Shown here in pieces: positions 11,037 to 23,264 of a stretch of 64,000 nt of DNA. Location: contig JAVHKY010000029.1 in NCBI GenBank assembly GCA_035079385.1, positions 5,952,001 to 6,016,000 on the forward strand, written 5' to 3'. Position 1 is the first letter of the stretch, and every line of letters begins with the position of its first letter. Below the pieces are notes generated by a model. It was not told where the DNA came from, made no database searches, and saw nothing but the letters and a program-made list of their open reading frames with translations. The stretch comes from Aspidiotus rigidus. Taxonomy: Eukaryota; Arthropoda; Insecta; Hemiptera; Diaspididae. A program made the translations under genes and the position numbers.

Positions 11037-11399
11037 CGATACAAATTCTCAATACCAAAACCAATTTAACATACAGAGCAAATTCCCTGCGTTTCTCGTT
11101 TAACTTCGTGAAGGAAGCTGTAATTTTGTCATCCTTCATCGCCCAATTTCCGATACTTCCAATTTACGGGATCCGACCAGTTCACCCAAAGATAAGTCAT
11201 TTTGAAAGAAATTCACCCGTCAGTTCTTTTTTTTTTTTTTTTCATCGACAGGAAAGTTCATCTTCCGTTTTCTGAGTTCACCTTTTTCGATCAGCTGTTC
11301 GACTTTTATTTGATGCTTTGATATGCCACCGGTACATGGAGGAAGAAACAAGATTATCACGAAGGGATGAATAATCGATGAGTATACACTACTCAGATC

Positions 11400-11700
11400 C
11401 TTGATAACAGTGATTTCGCCCTCCGAATGAGGCATTTCGCCGCACTTGCATTTGTGCCAGAAGAAGACCTGGATGAACCTTTGGTCGAGGCGAATGTACT
11501 ACCTCCGAAGTATTTCGAGGAGACATGGCTTGGAAGGCGTCGGTCCGGTGGAAGATCTTTTCCCATAAAATTGTGGTCATGCTTCAAACGTGTGCAGAAT
11601 GACCTCCCTCGTACAAACAATAGCGTAATAGCGTGGTATCGAGGTTTTGAAGCTCTGACCACACGAGACACCATGAAAACTTGTAGCGAACAATACGACT
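11400..11700 (+). pseudogene. MULE (FLYWCH-type) transposase C-terminal fragment
   Basis: The frame from 11427 encodes LAFVPEEDLDEPL, YFEETWLGRRRSGG and FPIKLWSCFKRVQNDLPRTN followed by NS and WYRGF. The run F(P)I.LW...RV...LPRTNNSV..W is a signature of Mutator-like transposases found in insect proteins with FLYWCH zinc fingers. About 90 residues survive of a protein that is normally several hundred long. The catalytic N-terminal and central parts are absent. No terminal inverted repeats were recognised around it. It is directly followed by an I-group LINE 3' end. Confidence 0.75.
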
Positions 11701-11739
11701 TTAGGCGCTCCCACTGTTTTTGAAACATTGGAAATATTA

Positions 11740-12285
11740 TCCCCAATTTACAAACAAATCTTTCTCCTTTACAATAACTAACCCCCCCCTCCCGAACATA
11801 TTCGTCTCCGATTCAATAACTCTCTTAATAAACCGTTCTTAGCCAACCTCCTACAAGCCACACATTCAACCTACTCTTCTTCAAACTCTCTTTCAACCTA
11901 AAATACATCTCCCACAAAAATTACCCCCACAACCTAACCGCACCATCTTGCCTCTGGTGTCAACAAAATAATTTAACAGTCGACCATTTTTCCTTCTGCT
12001 CCCAATTCTCACCTTCTCATTCTTCCACAAATGCTCCCTCACTCACTCAAGCACTCAAAAACAATTACGAAATCATTTGTGGCACCCTACAATACTAACT
12101 TAAAACTAACTCCAACATTTGAACAAATCAAACCATACGCACTAATTCTCTTCCGTCTTATTCTTAATCTATCCTTACGCACATCTACTTAATACTATTA
12201 ATTGTACCGCGTCGAGTTAATAACCATAATATTGTAGTTTTAAAGTTCGTTGATAGAAATAAATAAATAAAAATAAACCATTCGG
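11740..12285 (+). mobile_element. I-group LINE 3' end
   Basis: Around 11900-12010 one frame reads PHNLTAPSCLWCQQNN followed by LTVDHFSFCSQF. This is the C-terminal zinc-knuckle-like pattern (C..C......TVDHF...C) that ends ORF2 in I/Jockey-type LINEs. About 270 bp of 3' UTR follow, ending in an (AAAT)-type tail, GAAATAAATAAATAAAAATAA minus one base, at about 12258-12280. The element is strongly 5'-truncated. Similar LINE pieces occur elsewhere in the window. Confidence 0.6.
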
Positions 12286-12299
12286 AGGCACATTGACCA

Positions 12300-13480
12300 T
12301 TCTCATCTTGCTACACCCTTTAAGTGGAAAAATTCGAGTTCATGAGAATTTAGTAATTGTATCAATCAAATTTGAATCAAAATTAAAGAAAAGAGGAGAA
12401 AAGAATACTTAGTTATTTTAATTCGAATCAAACTTAAGCCTATTGCTCGTTTCATGGATTGAATAGTAATTATTTGAAATAATGCCGTCGTGATATCCGG
12501 GACCTATTTCCATTTCTAATTGAAGAACACGTTCGCCAACAAATTACAATATAATCGCGACGCGAGAGGAGGCTTTCCATTGTGAATACTTGAGATAGAC
12601 CCTGAGCATCGTTGCCGTCGTTCTCGAATATTGTCGAGAAATATAATTTTTTTTGTCCAACAGTGAGACATTGTTGAGTGTTTATGAAGGCTCTAGATAA
12701 TGATCGATGATCCAAAATTACGTGAATCGCTAAACAGATCTACTTAAAAACTGGTAAATTAGAATAAAATCAAAAAACCAGATTCGGAAACCTAATTTCT
12801 ATCCATCGATATACGTGGGCACTGCTTAAATTAGAAATCGAACTTTAGTTTCGATTTTTTCCCCAAGACATTGTTGAATTATTTTTCTTGACGGTGAAAA
12901 TTTGTCACAATTTCTTATCGAGCTAATTCCTCGCAAAGGAATTTTCCCACCGACCTGGAAGCTAAGGGGAGTCTGGAAAATTTAAGTATTCAGAAACACG
13001 TCGTCAAGAGGGAGGTCCATATACCCAGGCTCTCCAAATAAAATGGAATTTTGAAGTCGTGCAGGATTGTGCCCTCGAATTTTTCCGTCTCCCCTCCCAC
13101 CGTTAGGGAGGGAGAGAGATGCAAGAACTAATTAAGGCAATTGCTGGATTTTGCGATAGAAGTGGATGAACTTGTTTGTCCTGGTATACTTATAAGCTCA
13201 CGGTGAGAGATTGACTGATGTCTTCTGCTGTTTCAGTCTCTGGAGGCGTTGTGACTGGGAAGACTGCCTTCCATTGTTACGCACACTTGTAGTGAGAGGT
13301 CGACTACAGCCCCGTGTCTCATCCAAGCGGGCGAATGCGAGGAAATTATTGTTGTGCACGAGGAAACTAGGTGAATTTGCAAATGTTACTTTTGTTTCTT
13401 TTCGAACTCGTGACTAGAAATTGGCATAGCTCAAATGAGGGAGAGTCTAGTCTAATCAGACAATGAGAATCGCTACAAAT
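12300..13480. other. Gene-free stretch
   Basis: No domain or RNA was recognised. A purine/pyrimidine-rich patch (CCGTCTCCCCTCCCACCG) lies near 13086. Open frames stay below 82 codons. Confidence 0.45.
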
Positions 13481-13550
13481 TTGTGGTGGGGAAGCTCATT
13501 CCTCGTCGTCAATTCACAATGAAAGAGACTTTCTCAGTACATTTACAGAG

Positions 13551-13745
13551 GTCACGCATATCTACAGCCTTGACCAGCACAGGCGAAAAACTCAATGGCA
13601 CAATCCAGCAAAGGTGTAGCACTCAAGATTCTAGCCATATTTGTCAAACTGTCTCAATTAGGTCTTGCATATCTACAGCCTCGGTTGAAGGGACAGAAGT
13701 CTAACGGACAACTTGATACAATTCAGCACAAACGTAGTACGATCG
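13551..13745 (+). repeat. Diverged tandem duplication, period ~111 bp
   Basis: GCATATCTACAGCCT is repeated at 13556 and 13667. The two units keep matching at intervals through CAAT.CAGCA and GTAG.AC. Two units only; function unknown. Confidence 0.6.
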
Positions 13746-13819
13746 ATTCAACCCACTTTCGCTTTGAAATTCCATCTGAAGAGCAAGGAATATGGACCTT
13801 CAAGCGAGTCAAGTAAAAT

Positions 13820-15600
13820 TCAGTTTTTTAGGGTACAATTTGACTGTATGATAGGTCTATGAGGCCTGGGAGCCATATGAAGTGAGTTGTTGAAGGCTGT
13901 TGACCCTCGAAAAGATGTAAAATCCCGCAATTATATCGAAGTTTATACAAACGCTAACCCCTTCCTGTATTTCTTAATATTTCCCAATCATGAAAGATTT
14001 TAGGCATCCAGGAAGCCTAAACGTCCGAGAGCAGATTTAACGACGACCTTTAAAACTTTTAAGAACTCTCAAATAGGAAGTTGTGGAGAAAGAACCTTCA
14101 TCGCTTACAAGTATCGGGCGCAGTCACTCTCTTTGGCGTATTTCAAACTTTTTCCAAGTCTCGAGCAAGTTTGTTCCTGCCAATTTTAAATTAATTAGGT
14201 GCGGTTATTGGAATTGAACCAGGATTTCCTCCCAAAAATTAAAAAATTTTCCATCAATTAAACAGACCATTAATAAAAATCCCGAGTCAATAGATCTAAT
14301 TGGACTACACGTTCTTCTTCCTATCTCGCCTGCACCTATTCTTATATAGGATTTAGTTCTTTCCGAAATGTCCTACGTTAATTTTTACGCTCTTCGAGTT
14401 CATTAATAAACTTTGCTGGCGGATAATCATCGAACGTTCACTCTATAGGCTGGTACGTGATCGAGATTTAGTTCTCTTTGTTTTGTACGATACCTGAGGC
14501 AAATATATGTTTCACGTAACTATACAGTAACTTTTGCAAACTGACACGATTATAAAACCTGGATGCTACCCAAGTACGTACGGTGTGGGACGTTATAATA
14601 ATAAAGAGGGAGCTGTGAAACGGGTATAACCGCAGACTTACGATCGAGGCAGACCAGAGCTAGACAACCTTTCGTGGAACGGGAAGTACGTGTGAATCAA
14701 CTGTAACAATCTATAGCTCATAAAAATAAAACGAGAAGAATACTATGGAAAATTTCGTATCGAACGACTTATTCCAAATTACTTATCGCGTCGAGTGTTA
14801 TTTTCGCCCTAAATTCCAAAAATGTCACCAAGGCTGAATTTCTTGTTCGAAAAATTACGTAAGTTGACTAATTATGAGAGGCGAAAATCCCCAATTCGAA
14901 CCCTTCGCACATTCACCTTTTCGTGGCAAAATTCATTAGTTCCTCGAATAGGAATGATCGAGTCTTCGTGAATGTTGATTTCATAGTCAGAGCACGAATT
15001 TCAAGGGTTTTTAAAATCTATATTCGTATATTTTCGTGATCATAAATTCAGGACGCATCACGTCGCTCTCGATGTGTGGAAAAGTCCGCGATCAATAATG
15101 CGCGGTAGTGATTTTTTGCATGGCTGCATTTTTCTATTCCTGTTCGATTACTTTAGTTTATATCTAGTCGTAATTTTAGATCGTAGTTCGTAGAAAAAAC
15201 TTCTTCCTCGATGGTGCATAGGTGTACTCAGACGATCTAAATAAAATTTCTTACTTCAAGTCAAGCCAATTTCTCTTTGGGGGAAGTTAATAAGCTCCAA
15301 TCGAATTCCTACAGGGCCATCGATCATAAACGCTTTTTCTGTTTCTTTCAACTGTCGTATTCATGGACTATTGAGGATTAGATTTCGCGGGATTCACATG
15401 ATGAAAAAAGTTTTGACGCTCATGATCGACTCTAGATTGACTCAATTTCCTCGTCATCTTTCTTTTCAGATCCCACTTGACGTATTAGCTCTCAAAGTAC
15501 TGCGGAAGTCTCTTCCGATTGGTAATTGATGAACATATTCAGAAATGATACGATCGACAAATCAATAAGTTGCTTAAAGTGAATCGGCTCGGAGTGGCGT
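13820..15600. other. Gene-free stretch
   Basis: Mixed-composition DNA without recognisable coding or repeat structure. A few short palindromes were considered too weak to list. Confidence 0.4.
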
Positions 15601-15619
15601 ATGATGGGGGCAGTTTTAG

Positions 15620-17530
15620 AAATAGGTAGATGGGAGGTAGTTCATCGTGCTAATGATTTCCTCATAATTGAAGAGTGACTCTGTGATGCGAGAAGAGACA
15701 GAGTTGTGAAACCGGATGTTTTCGAGAGCTGGACATAAGAAGAAGTCATGACCGGATAGATCGTAAATTTTGCAGGTGAGAGACGTAAACAGAGGAAAGC
15801 GCGAGTGACACGGCTTTGGTCTACTTTGAGACGGTTCGGATTACTTCTTCGCATTTGGGAAGGCGGTTTAAAGTAAACAAAAGGATTGGAGCTTTCTTAA
15901 TGGTTTGGAGCTTATTGGAGAGGGACGAGTACTAGAAAGCATGCCAGTTGTAGATAATGAGAGAGCAGTAATGGGAGTCGTGATCATAGATCAATGTTGG
16001 GTGACTGTGCTCCGTAATCCATAGAGAAAGGTGGAGGATAAGAAAGAACGTAACGAGTGTATAAGAATGAGGACTTGTTAAACGACAGGATTGGTAGGAT
16101 AGCAAGTAAGAGGAATTCACGGGCACGAGAGAGGTAAGTGAGAACGGAGAGGCAGGTGAATATTGCGCTAGGTCCTGTGGTGATAATGGAAGTGGTGTAG
16201 ATATTATCCTGAATGAAGACTTCATATCCGGTTCTGAGCTCGTCCGAGTAGCAGAGGTATATAAATTCGTTTGTTTCGGCAATTTCAGTACGAACATGAC
16301 AGATGTCACAGCGAGGGGTTAACCAAGCGAGGAAAGATGAACAAATAGGAAGGAAAGGCCCACGTTCGAGTGCCTAGATGGAATTGAAGCGACAGAAGAG
16401 GTGAATTATGAGGTCTGAGAGCATTTGAAAGGATGGGAAGATTCAGCTATTTGGTTTTTGAGGCCAGAAAATAAGCAGTGAATGAAGGAGTGCGGTAACG
16501 GAAAGGAAGAACACCTGCCTCAACGCAAAGGTTGAGAGCAGAGAGTACGCCAAGAGTCATTCGAAGCCCCGAATATTGAATGGAGTCTAACAATTTCAAG
16601 GTTGTTGTGTTGGAGTGGTTGTAAATGGGAGAACGGTAATCAAGTAATTAAGTCGGGAACGGATTTGACAACTGTAGAGTTGAGGGAATTTGAGGCTACA
16701 GCGTATTTCAAAACGTTTGAAGAATTTCGGCATTTTATTCTCAAGATTTTAACAGGAACCTGTCTTATTGGGAGGGGGAGTGGAAAAAATCCGTCTGGTC
16801 GGCAAATTTCGGACCTCGGTGATTTTTTAAGTCCCCTTCCTATCTTATATATCTCTGAGGTCGAAATGTTTCCAAGTCCCTCTCTCCGAGCCTGTGGTGT
16901 CACAGTCTGATGACGCTATGGATCAGTTTTTTCCAACTTCCCCTCCAATTATATATAGCTTCAAAGTCCAGGACTGACATCGCAATTAACATATTTTTCA
17001 GATCGCACGTGCCCCATAAAACAAGTTTTCTGCCACCCCTCGCTCAACTCCGTAAAAGAACCCGTGAGTTTTTATATGGGAGGGAGGGGGCGGTTCAAGG
17101 CGTCCTGGAGTCGAAGATGACAACGAGGAACTTGGCAGAGGATCCAATGGTATTTGCCAAGTTCTGCAGACTCAGAGAAGGATTAGGCCCAGGGCGTGAG
17201 TACCTCTTTTGGAGCACTACCACGGCTGTTTTCTTGCCCAGAAATAGAAATTCACGCGGTCAGACGACCGTCAACTTGGGGATTCGGTCAAGGGTTTATT
17301 GGAGTAGCCTTCCTACTCGTTAAGGATTGAGAGTAGTTGAGAGATACTGAAGTCATCTGCAAAGAGACATTCGATAAGGAGAAAGCTGACACGGTTTGTT
17401 AGGGCATTTATGACGATTAGGAGGAGAGGAACACTCCATACTTCTCTTCGTGGGATATCGTTTTGGATGAGTTGGTGAGAAGTGTATCAGCCGTGAATTC
17501 CAACCGATGATTGCCTCGATGGTTAATGTC
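15620..17530 (-). mobile_element. I-group LINE relic (RT and C-terminal region), interrupted
   Basis: On the minus strand, 17480-17300 encodes EVWSVPLLLIVINALTNRVS then LLIECLFADDFSISQLL. This is RT motifs B/C with an intact FADD catalytic pair. After an interrupting repeat (16750-17090), 16660-16500 encodes SPIYNHSNTTTLKLLDSIQY followed by SGLRM...GVLS and LCVEAGVLPFRYR, the conserved post-RT segment of I-group LINEs. 16310-15640 keeps degraded RNase H/C-terminal sequence, with frameshifts and stops. Order and spacing fit one element copy later split by a family B repeat. The same family occurs at 34.1, 37.0, 56.6 and 58.0 kb. Confidence 0.7.
16750..17090 (+). repeat. Family B repeat inserted in a LINE
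   Basis: The left end AACAGGAACCTGTCTTATTG (16757) and the right end CCCATAAAACAAGTTTTCTG (17014) correspond, in inverted orientation, to the ends at 39038-39056 and 39491-39510. Between them are two to three ~45-bp units (AAGTCCCCTTCCTATCTTAT, TATATCTCTGAGGTCG). The trailing CACCCCTCGCTCAACTCCG and AAAGAACCCGTGAG blocks are conserved among copies. It separates the RT from the C-terminal part of the host LINE. Confidence 0.7.
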
Positions 17531-17793
17531 ATTTAGTGACGCAAAACACGGGGAAACTCTTCCTCGAAAAAAATGGAGTTTTCAGATTCTATTTCCGATA
17601 CTTTTTCCCCGAGAAAAGAAGTGTCATCAGTTTCATTGAGGCAACTTTATTAGATCATAAAAAATGGAGAAATGACCGCAGATCCATATTGCATTCTTCC
17701 ATTATCGTTGGATTTCGGTTAGCCGACCAGTTCTTTGACGTTCTGAGATTTGGAAAAACTGCGATCTGGGGACAATGGAAAATTTAAACTACT

Positions 17794-17926
17794 GGAAGAT
17801 TTTATCTTCTTGTACAGACACGTAAATATGAATTTAACGAACGACCGGTTTCGAGAAGGCGCCGGTTCTTCGGCCGTTCGTTTAATTCATATTTACGTGC
17901 GTCTGTATGTGAAAATAAAATCTTCC
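17794..17926. mobile_element. 133-bp foldback hairpin
   Basis: The left arm GGAAGATTTTATCTTC..ACAGAC.CGTAAATATGAA.TTAACGAACG.CCGG is mirrored by the right arm from CCGTTCGTTTAATTCATATT to AAAATCTTCC. The arms are about 50-55 bp with few mismatches, and the GC-rich tip is GGTTTCGAGAAGGCGCCGG. No coding sequence is present. It could be a MITE or a hairpin-RNA source. Confidence 0.8.
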
Positions 17927-18349
17927 TATTAACGACTCGTACGATTGAGGAATGTTTTAACCTTGAAAGCACTGATTATCTCTGCGAAGGGAACGATTTT
18001 GACTTCCAAGTGCTATTGAGAAAAACAGAATTGAAAACATTTTTCATAAATTTGAGCCATGGGCTCCTCTATGAAGAAACGGGAAACAGAGAAGAACTAA
18101 AAGCTCTCCAGACAGAAGGAGGAACGAGGAGTTGTAAGCTACACGGGAATGGGAAAGTGAATTAAAAAAGAAGAAAATTTACACTCCCACGAAAAAACTA
18201 GACGCTCCAAAGTGATTACGGTGAAAATTGGAAAAAATGGATATGATTCTATCGTCTTTTAGAAGAAGTAGGGACTGTTTTAAGCTCAAAACAGAAAAAT
18301 CTCAGTAAGGATTTACAATAATTTTGAACAATTAATTAACAGGATGTCC

Positions 18350-18565
18350 ATCAGAATCAGACAATGAAAATCCGGAACTCGCAGGGATCCTTCGGGGACG
18401 AACAAAATGTTTCCGGGACCTTTCCAAGAATTTGTTTTCCTCTTCACGAGACATTGGAAATTTTACCAATTTTTTCGTCAATTCTCCCATTAGGCACCGA
18501 AATAAAAAAAAATTCCGGGTAGACCCAGCTGAATTTCAAGGTAATCCGGGCTTCCGAGCTCTCTT
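18350..18565 (+). repeat. Dispersed repeat C, copy 2
   Basis: Plus-strand counterpart of 95-310. It is slightly longer because of an A-rich insertion (AATAAAAAAAAATTCC) near 18500. Same blocks in the same order. Confidence 0.65.
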
Positions 18566-18569
18566 TACA

Positions 18570-21290
18570 TAATTTGAGACTAGCGGAATCAAGACAGTAA
18601 ATTGTACATATTTCCATTTACTCGACTAATTCAATAAGTGCTGTGAAAATTATTAGTGATTGATTTTGACAGTGAATTTCATTATTGGGAAAAAGAGGAC
18701 AGATGAAATTCCTCATAATTCGAGCTTCGAGCAGAATAGAGCGAAGAAAACATAAAAAAGTTCCGAATTTCTTTCTCTGTTCCGATGAAGTGACCGGCAC
18801 AAAGTCCGAGCTCGTGTGAGTTGAAAAAATTCGAGCTTTTTCGAGAAAATAGATGAATCCACAGAACGAAAGAGAATTTGGAGAAATTCTATCATGACAA
18901 TTTTCCAAGTATTCCGAACAAAAAATTCTTGCTCTCTTGTGAGTCATAAGCTCAAAACTCTTTCAAGGATTGAGTGAATATATAAAAAAGAAGAATGTAG
19001 ATATAAAGACTCCAGACTAACTAAGACGAATTTCGAATCTATCCAGTAAGTAGGGTGATCAATTTTCAGAAATGAGAAATTTCTTAAATAAGAAAAAAAT
19101 TTGAAATCATTTTAACGTCAGGTCGATAACACGTACAATGACTTTAATCTAATTGAAGATCAAGCATTTCGGACAGAGTAGAGAAATTTCGAAAAATTCC
19201 CAGCTTCAAACAAGTCATAAGACATAGGGCCAGGGCTCTATTCAGCTTTTGAGGGTCTAGGGGCCAAATTTTTGAGTCGACGAAAGAGAAGTTTTCAGAA
19301 TGGGCTTCGATCCTTCATCTTCTGTGTTCGTAAAGCATGCATAATTTTAAACCGCAGTGTAGCTCTCTCTTCGTCCCTAAATCCAGTCCTGCCGGGAGTA
19401 TATCGAAGACTTGAAGAGAATGCAGGGAGAAGAGGACAAAGCTCCGCAAACTACAAAATGACACCCTAAAATTGAGCTCTACTCTGTTCTGAATGCGCGA
19501 GAATAAAGAGTGAAATTGGTAGATATCATGTAGCAAGAGCACATAAATGACTACGAAATGTGAATCCCATCATGATGGGAAAAGGTCATGAAAAAATGTT
19601 TGAACTGTATCACTAAAACCTAGAACGATTTTGAAAAATTCAAAGCTCCCTACCTGTTGTACTGCCTCTAGAAAAAAGTCTATGCCTTTTTGAGACGTTT
19701 ACATAGCTGAATGATTCAAATTCATCGAACGTCTCATTCAAATCTCTCTATTGACTCCAGATACAAAATATGGTCGAGTGTTTCACAAATAGACTCGAAT
19801 ATAACTCTGTTGCCCGAGGTAGATCTTTATATAGTTTGTAGAGAAAATCATACACAAGCGGTTAAGTAGACTACTTTTTTTTTTTTTTTTTGGAAAGATT
19901 GCGTCACGTATATGCGTTTGATCGTTATAATACCGTACGAAGGCGATCAAGAAGGTAATTAATACAACAAACGGAATAGCCCTGGAGTTGTGTACATGTA
20001 CACAGAGAGCTCTGGTAGTAGACCTTCTAATTCGCGGAAAATTTGAAAAAAAAAATTTTTACACGGACTTTTTTGAGAATGATTGAAATTTCCGGTACAC
20101 TATACAGGTATAATATATGAAGCTTACTTAATCAGCATAATTTTTGTTTTGTTTTTTTCTTCACGTAAACGTTGACCACAAGAATTGATAGGGTATAAAC
20201 AGGATCAATGGTGCACTAGTCTGCATCGTTGCAACGTATCACATTTTATCATAATAAATTATCGAACCCACAAACACCAGAAAAATTTATAAACGCGATG
20301 TTTATAATACTACAGTTAACCGAAATAACACCAAATAAAATATTATTCACCGTCGAATTTTACTTCTAATTTCGATTACTTTCACATTAGCTAAGTATGT
20401 AAAATAATTCTTGTCAACATGTTAGAACGAAAAAAAAAAAAAAAAAAAAAAAAAACAGATATATGGAAGACACTCGAGGTATATACGAACAACAAAGAGT
20501 AGAGGAGCGGACTAAGTTTTCATAATAATCACTACTATATGATTCGAATATAATGCTGCGAAAGAACACTTCGATAATTACCTAGAAACAGTTTCGAGCG
20601 TATTCACAATTAACGAAGACCATTTTCAACCGTATAGTTAATACCGACGAAAGTAACCACAAACTACGTTTCTCTAAGAAGCAAGGACCAACTTACTGGA
20701 ACACCTTGTAAGATTCCTTACGACATAATGCGTCTTTCTCCTTCCCCTCTCCTACACGCTTCACCGTAATTTGCTCGCGTCATAGGAAAAATGTATACCT
20801 ATACGAGTACGAAGTGTGTTTTCGTATTCGTCTCGATCATCGTTGTCAGATTTTTTTTATTTATTTTAAATGCACTCGTTGATAAAGAAGACCTGAAATT
20901 TAATTTAATTTTTTGTTCGATAAAATATATCTCTAGAGAGGAGGAAGAGGAAAGAGAATTCTGTCTCGTATTTTATTTCCATTATAATTATTGTCGGTAT
21001 TGCCTTGGAATTTTTGAGGAAAAAAGATATTACGGTAACGATAAGGAATAAAATGAAAATCAATTTTCGAGACGAGGAAGAGTAATTATCGTAATCACAA
21101 CTTGCAAAATTTTCGCTTTATCACTAGACGCTAAGTTATGACCATTGGTGCAATAACACTTCTACTAAAAGGGGAGAAAAATCGTTTACGAAAAAAATTT
21201 TTAATCACATTGCGATCACTCTGTATACTTATTTTAAAACGAAAAATGAGATCGAAAGTTTTTTATGAATAAAAGAAAATCATTTTTCGA
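18570..21290. other. Gene-free AT-rich stretch
   Basis: Contains homopolymers, a T run near 19873-19891 and a 26-nt A run at 20430-20455. The open frame at 20791-21051 (86 codons) is composed mostly of AT-rich codons and has no family motif. I regard it as chance. Confidence 0.45.
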
Positions 21291-21670
21291 ATGTCACGCA
21301 CGTATCTATTAGGGAAGACGCCGAGAACTCTCAGAGTCTACGATCGGAATAGAAGAAGAATTGATCAAACTAGTAAGTGGTAGAAGGAGAGTAAGTCTGA
21401 TCCAACACCCATGTTTTTATCATAGTCCAGTCAAATCAGCCAAAAAAGGGCTCTAGCTGGATGTAATTGCGACAGTGTTTCGTGCAAGTGGTCAGAAAGA
21501 CCACCTGATGAAAATACTAAAGAGTCCACAGCGCCCCGCCCCCGTAAACCTCTTTTACGACCACCGCCATTGCCCTCCAAAATTCAATTTTTGCAATTTT
21601 CTCCAAAACCACGCACTTTAGAAAAAAAAGTTTCAAATAAAAGTTGTTCTTAGATACATCATACTCACTT

Positions 21671-21798
21671 GTCGTGGAGCGAGTATTAGACTGCTTTACT
21701 ATTCGCAGAGAAGATTGTGCGTAATGGTTTTACTGTATATACCATTACGCACAACCTTCTCTACGAGTAGTAAAGCAGCCTAATACTCGCTCCGCGAC
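21671..21798. mobile_element. 128-bp near-perfect hairpin
   Basis: The arm 21671-21728 (GTCGTGGAGCGAGTATTAGA … TGTGCGTAATGGT) pairs with 21741-21798 (ACCATTACGCACAA … CTCCGCGAC), with only about five mismatches over 58 bp and a 12-nt loop TTTACTGTATAT. CACTT precedes the left arm (21666-21670) and occurs again just after the right arm (at about 21801), a possible target duplication. The low divergence between arms implies a young element or structural constraint. Confidence 0.85.
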
Positions 21799-21899
21799 AT
21801 CACTTATTACTCTGAGCCTATTGGATGGCGCAGAAATGGCTGATTTGTTTTCAAGACTGGTTTAAACTGACAATTAGGGAGAAAATCGGGACTTTACAC

Positions 21900-22420
21900 G
21901 TCGTTGTGAAGCTTTTTCATTGATGCTTTGATATACCAAATTTTATTTATAAAATTATTCAAATAAATAATAACTTATTAAATTTATTTAATTAAATTAT
22001 TAATATTTATAAATGAAATCAATTAAATTAAATTAATAAATTATATTTTATTATTTATCATTATTAATTCTAATTCATTAAATCAATTTATTTATTTAAA
22101 ATTTTTATTTCAATAAAAATTATTATTTTAAAATTATATCAATTTAAATCATTTTATTTGATTCATTTATTTTTTTTTCAAAATTTAATTTAATCAAAAT
22201 ATAAAAATAAATAATACTTAAAAATATAAAAAAGTATATAAAATTTAATTTTATTAAATAAAATATCAAAAATTAAATTATTAAATTAATTTTTTATTAT
22301 TATTAAACAATCAACTTCTTTAATAGAAATATAATCGAATTTTGTCGGTGAACTTACCATGTGGTGAACCACTACTCTACTTCTATCAGATGAATTAAAT
22401 CTTTCGGTGAAACACCCTAA
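21900..22420 (-). mobile_element. A/T-core element, copy 1
   Basis: Reverse-complement copy of 36018-36690. 21944-22320 is almost entirely A and T. Outside it the shared flanks are GATATACCAAATTTTATTT on one side. On the other side are AATTTTGTCGGTGAACTTAC, TTCTATCAGA and AATCTTTCGGTGAAACACCC. No coding capacity. Confidence 0.7.
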
Positions 22421-22424
22421 TCCT

Positions 22425-23260
22425 TCATCCAAGCCTATTCACTGAGTTTGAACTATTGATTCATTAATTTAGTCGTTAGTTTCCATAAAAGAAGTGCCAC
22501 ATTGAAGTAGTTGGAAGCTGATGCTGTTTCTTTATTGGATCTCCCATTTTGTTCTGAGTAAGGAATATTATTTCATTGCATCAGTACAGTTGTAAGATTT
22601 TGGTTGTAGTTGAAGTAGGAAGGCAGGACGCCATTGCGTTATCTGGGCTATAAGCTATGGCGGATCCTTCTGATGGACGAGGTCTTTGTGGTCGCAGTTG
22701 GCAGTGCCTGCATTTTGTCTCACTAATTTAATACGGGGATCTGATCAATCCTAGAGAGAGGCTGCTCTCTCCGGAGTCTAAAGAAGTTGAGTTGTCAACT
22801 TGGTCATATAAGGGCTCGTAACCTGATATTGTGAAAAACAAAGTTGTGGGTGATATACTTTACATAAAAAAGACGAGGAATTCGGCAAAAGTAGGTTCAA
22901 AGCTTCTGTGGACAGGATGGTGTATTTCTGAGAAAGGAGCAGCCAGAACCGGTGACAACCACAAATATTCTTTGCCCTCAGCCCTACACACACATCTCGT
23001 GTACAAAAACTGATGTTAATTCCATAGAGTGAGACAGATTTCGTCGTGCACGTACAACAACAATCAAAAGTCACTGAATGCAACAGTGATTGATGGTTAG
23101 AACTATAATATTTTTATTTAAAGGGGGTAACTTACTCAAAAGAGTAGAAAAATACAAAAACTACTTGAAACATAGCCGCCCTTAAACAACCATCTTCAAA
23201 GTCTGAACGAAAGAAAGCGGGTGAACCCTTCACGAATAAAAACAGAGGAAATCGAACGAA
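22425..23260. other. Unassigned stretch upstream of the PLE pair
   Basis: No domain was recognised. A 101-codon minus-strand frame (22778-23083) has no known motif. Confidence 0.35.
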
Positions 23261-23264
23261 GATT

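Noticed and set aside
16910..17323. 137-codon plus-strand frame
   Set aside because: Spans a family B repeat end and the antisense of a LINE RT.
20791..21051. 86-codon frame MYTYTSTK…
   Set aside because: AT-driven composition, no homology recognised, no splice or promoter context.
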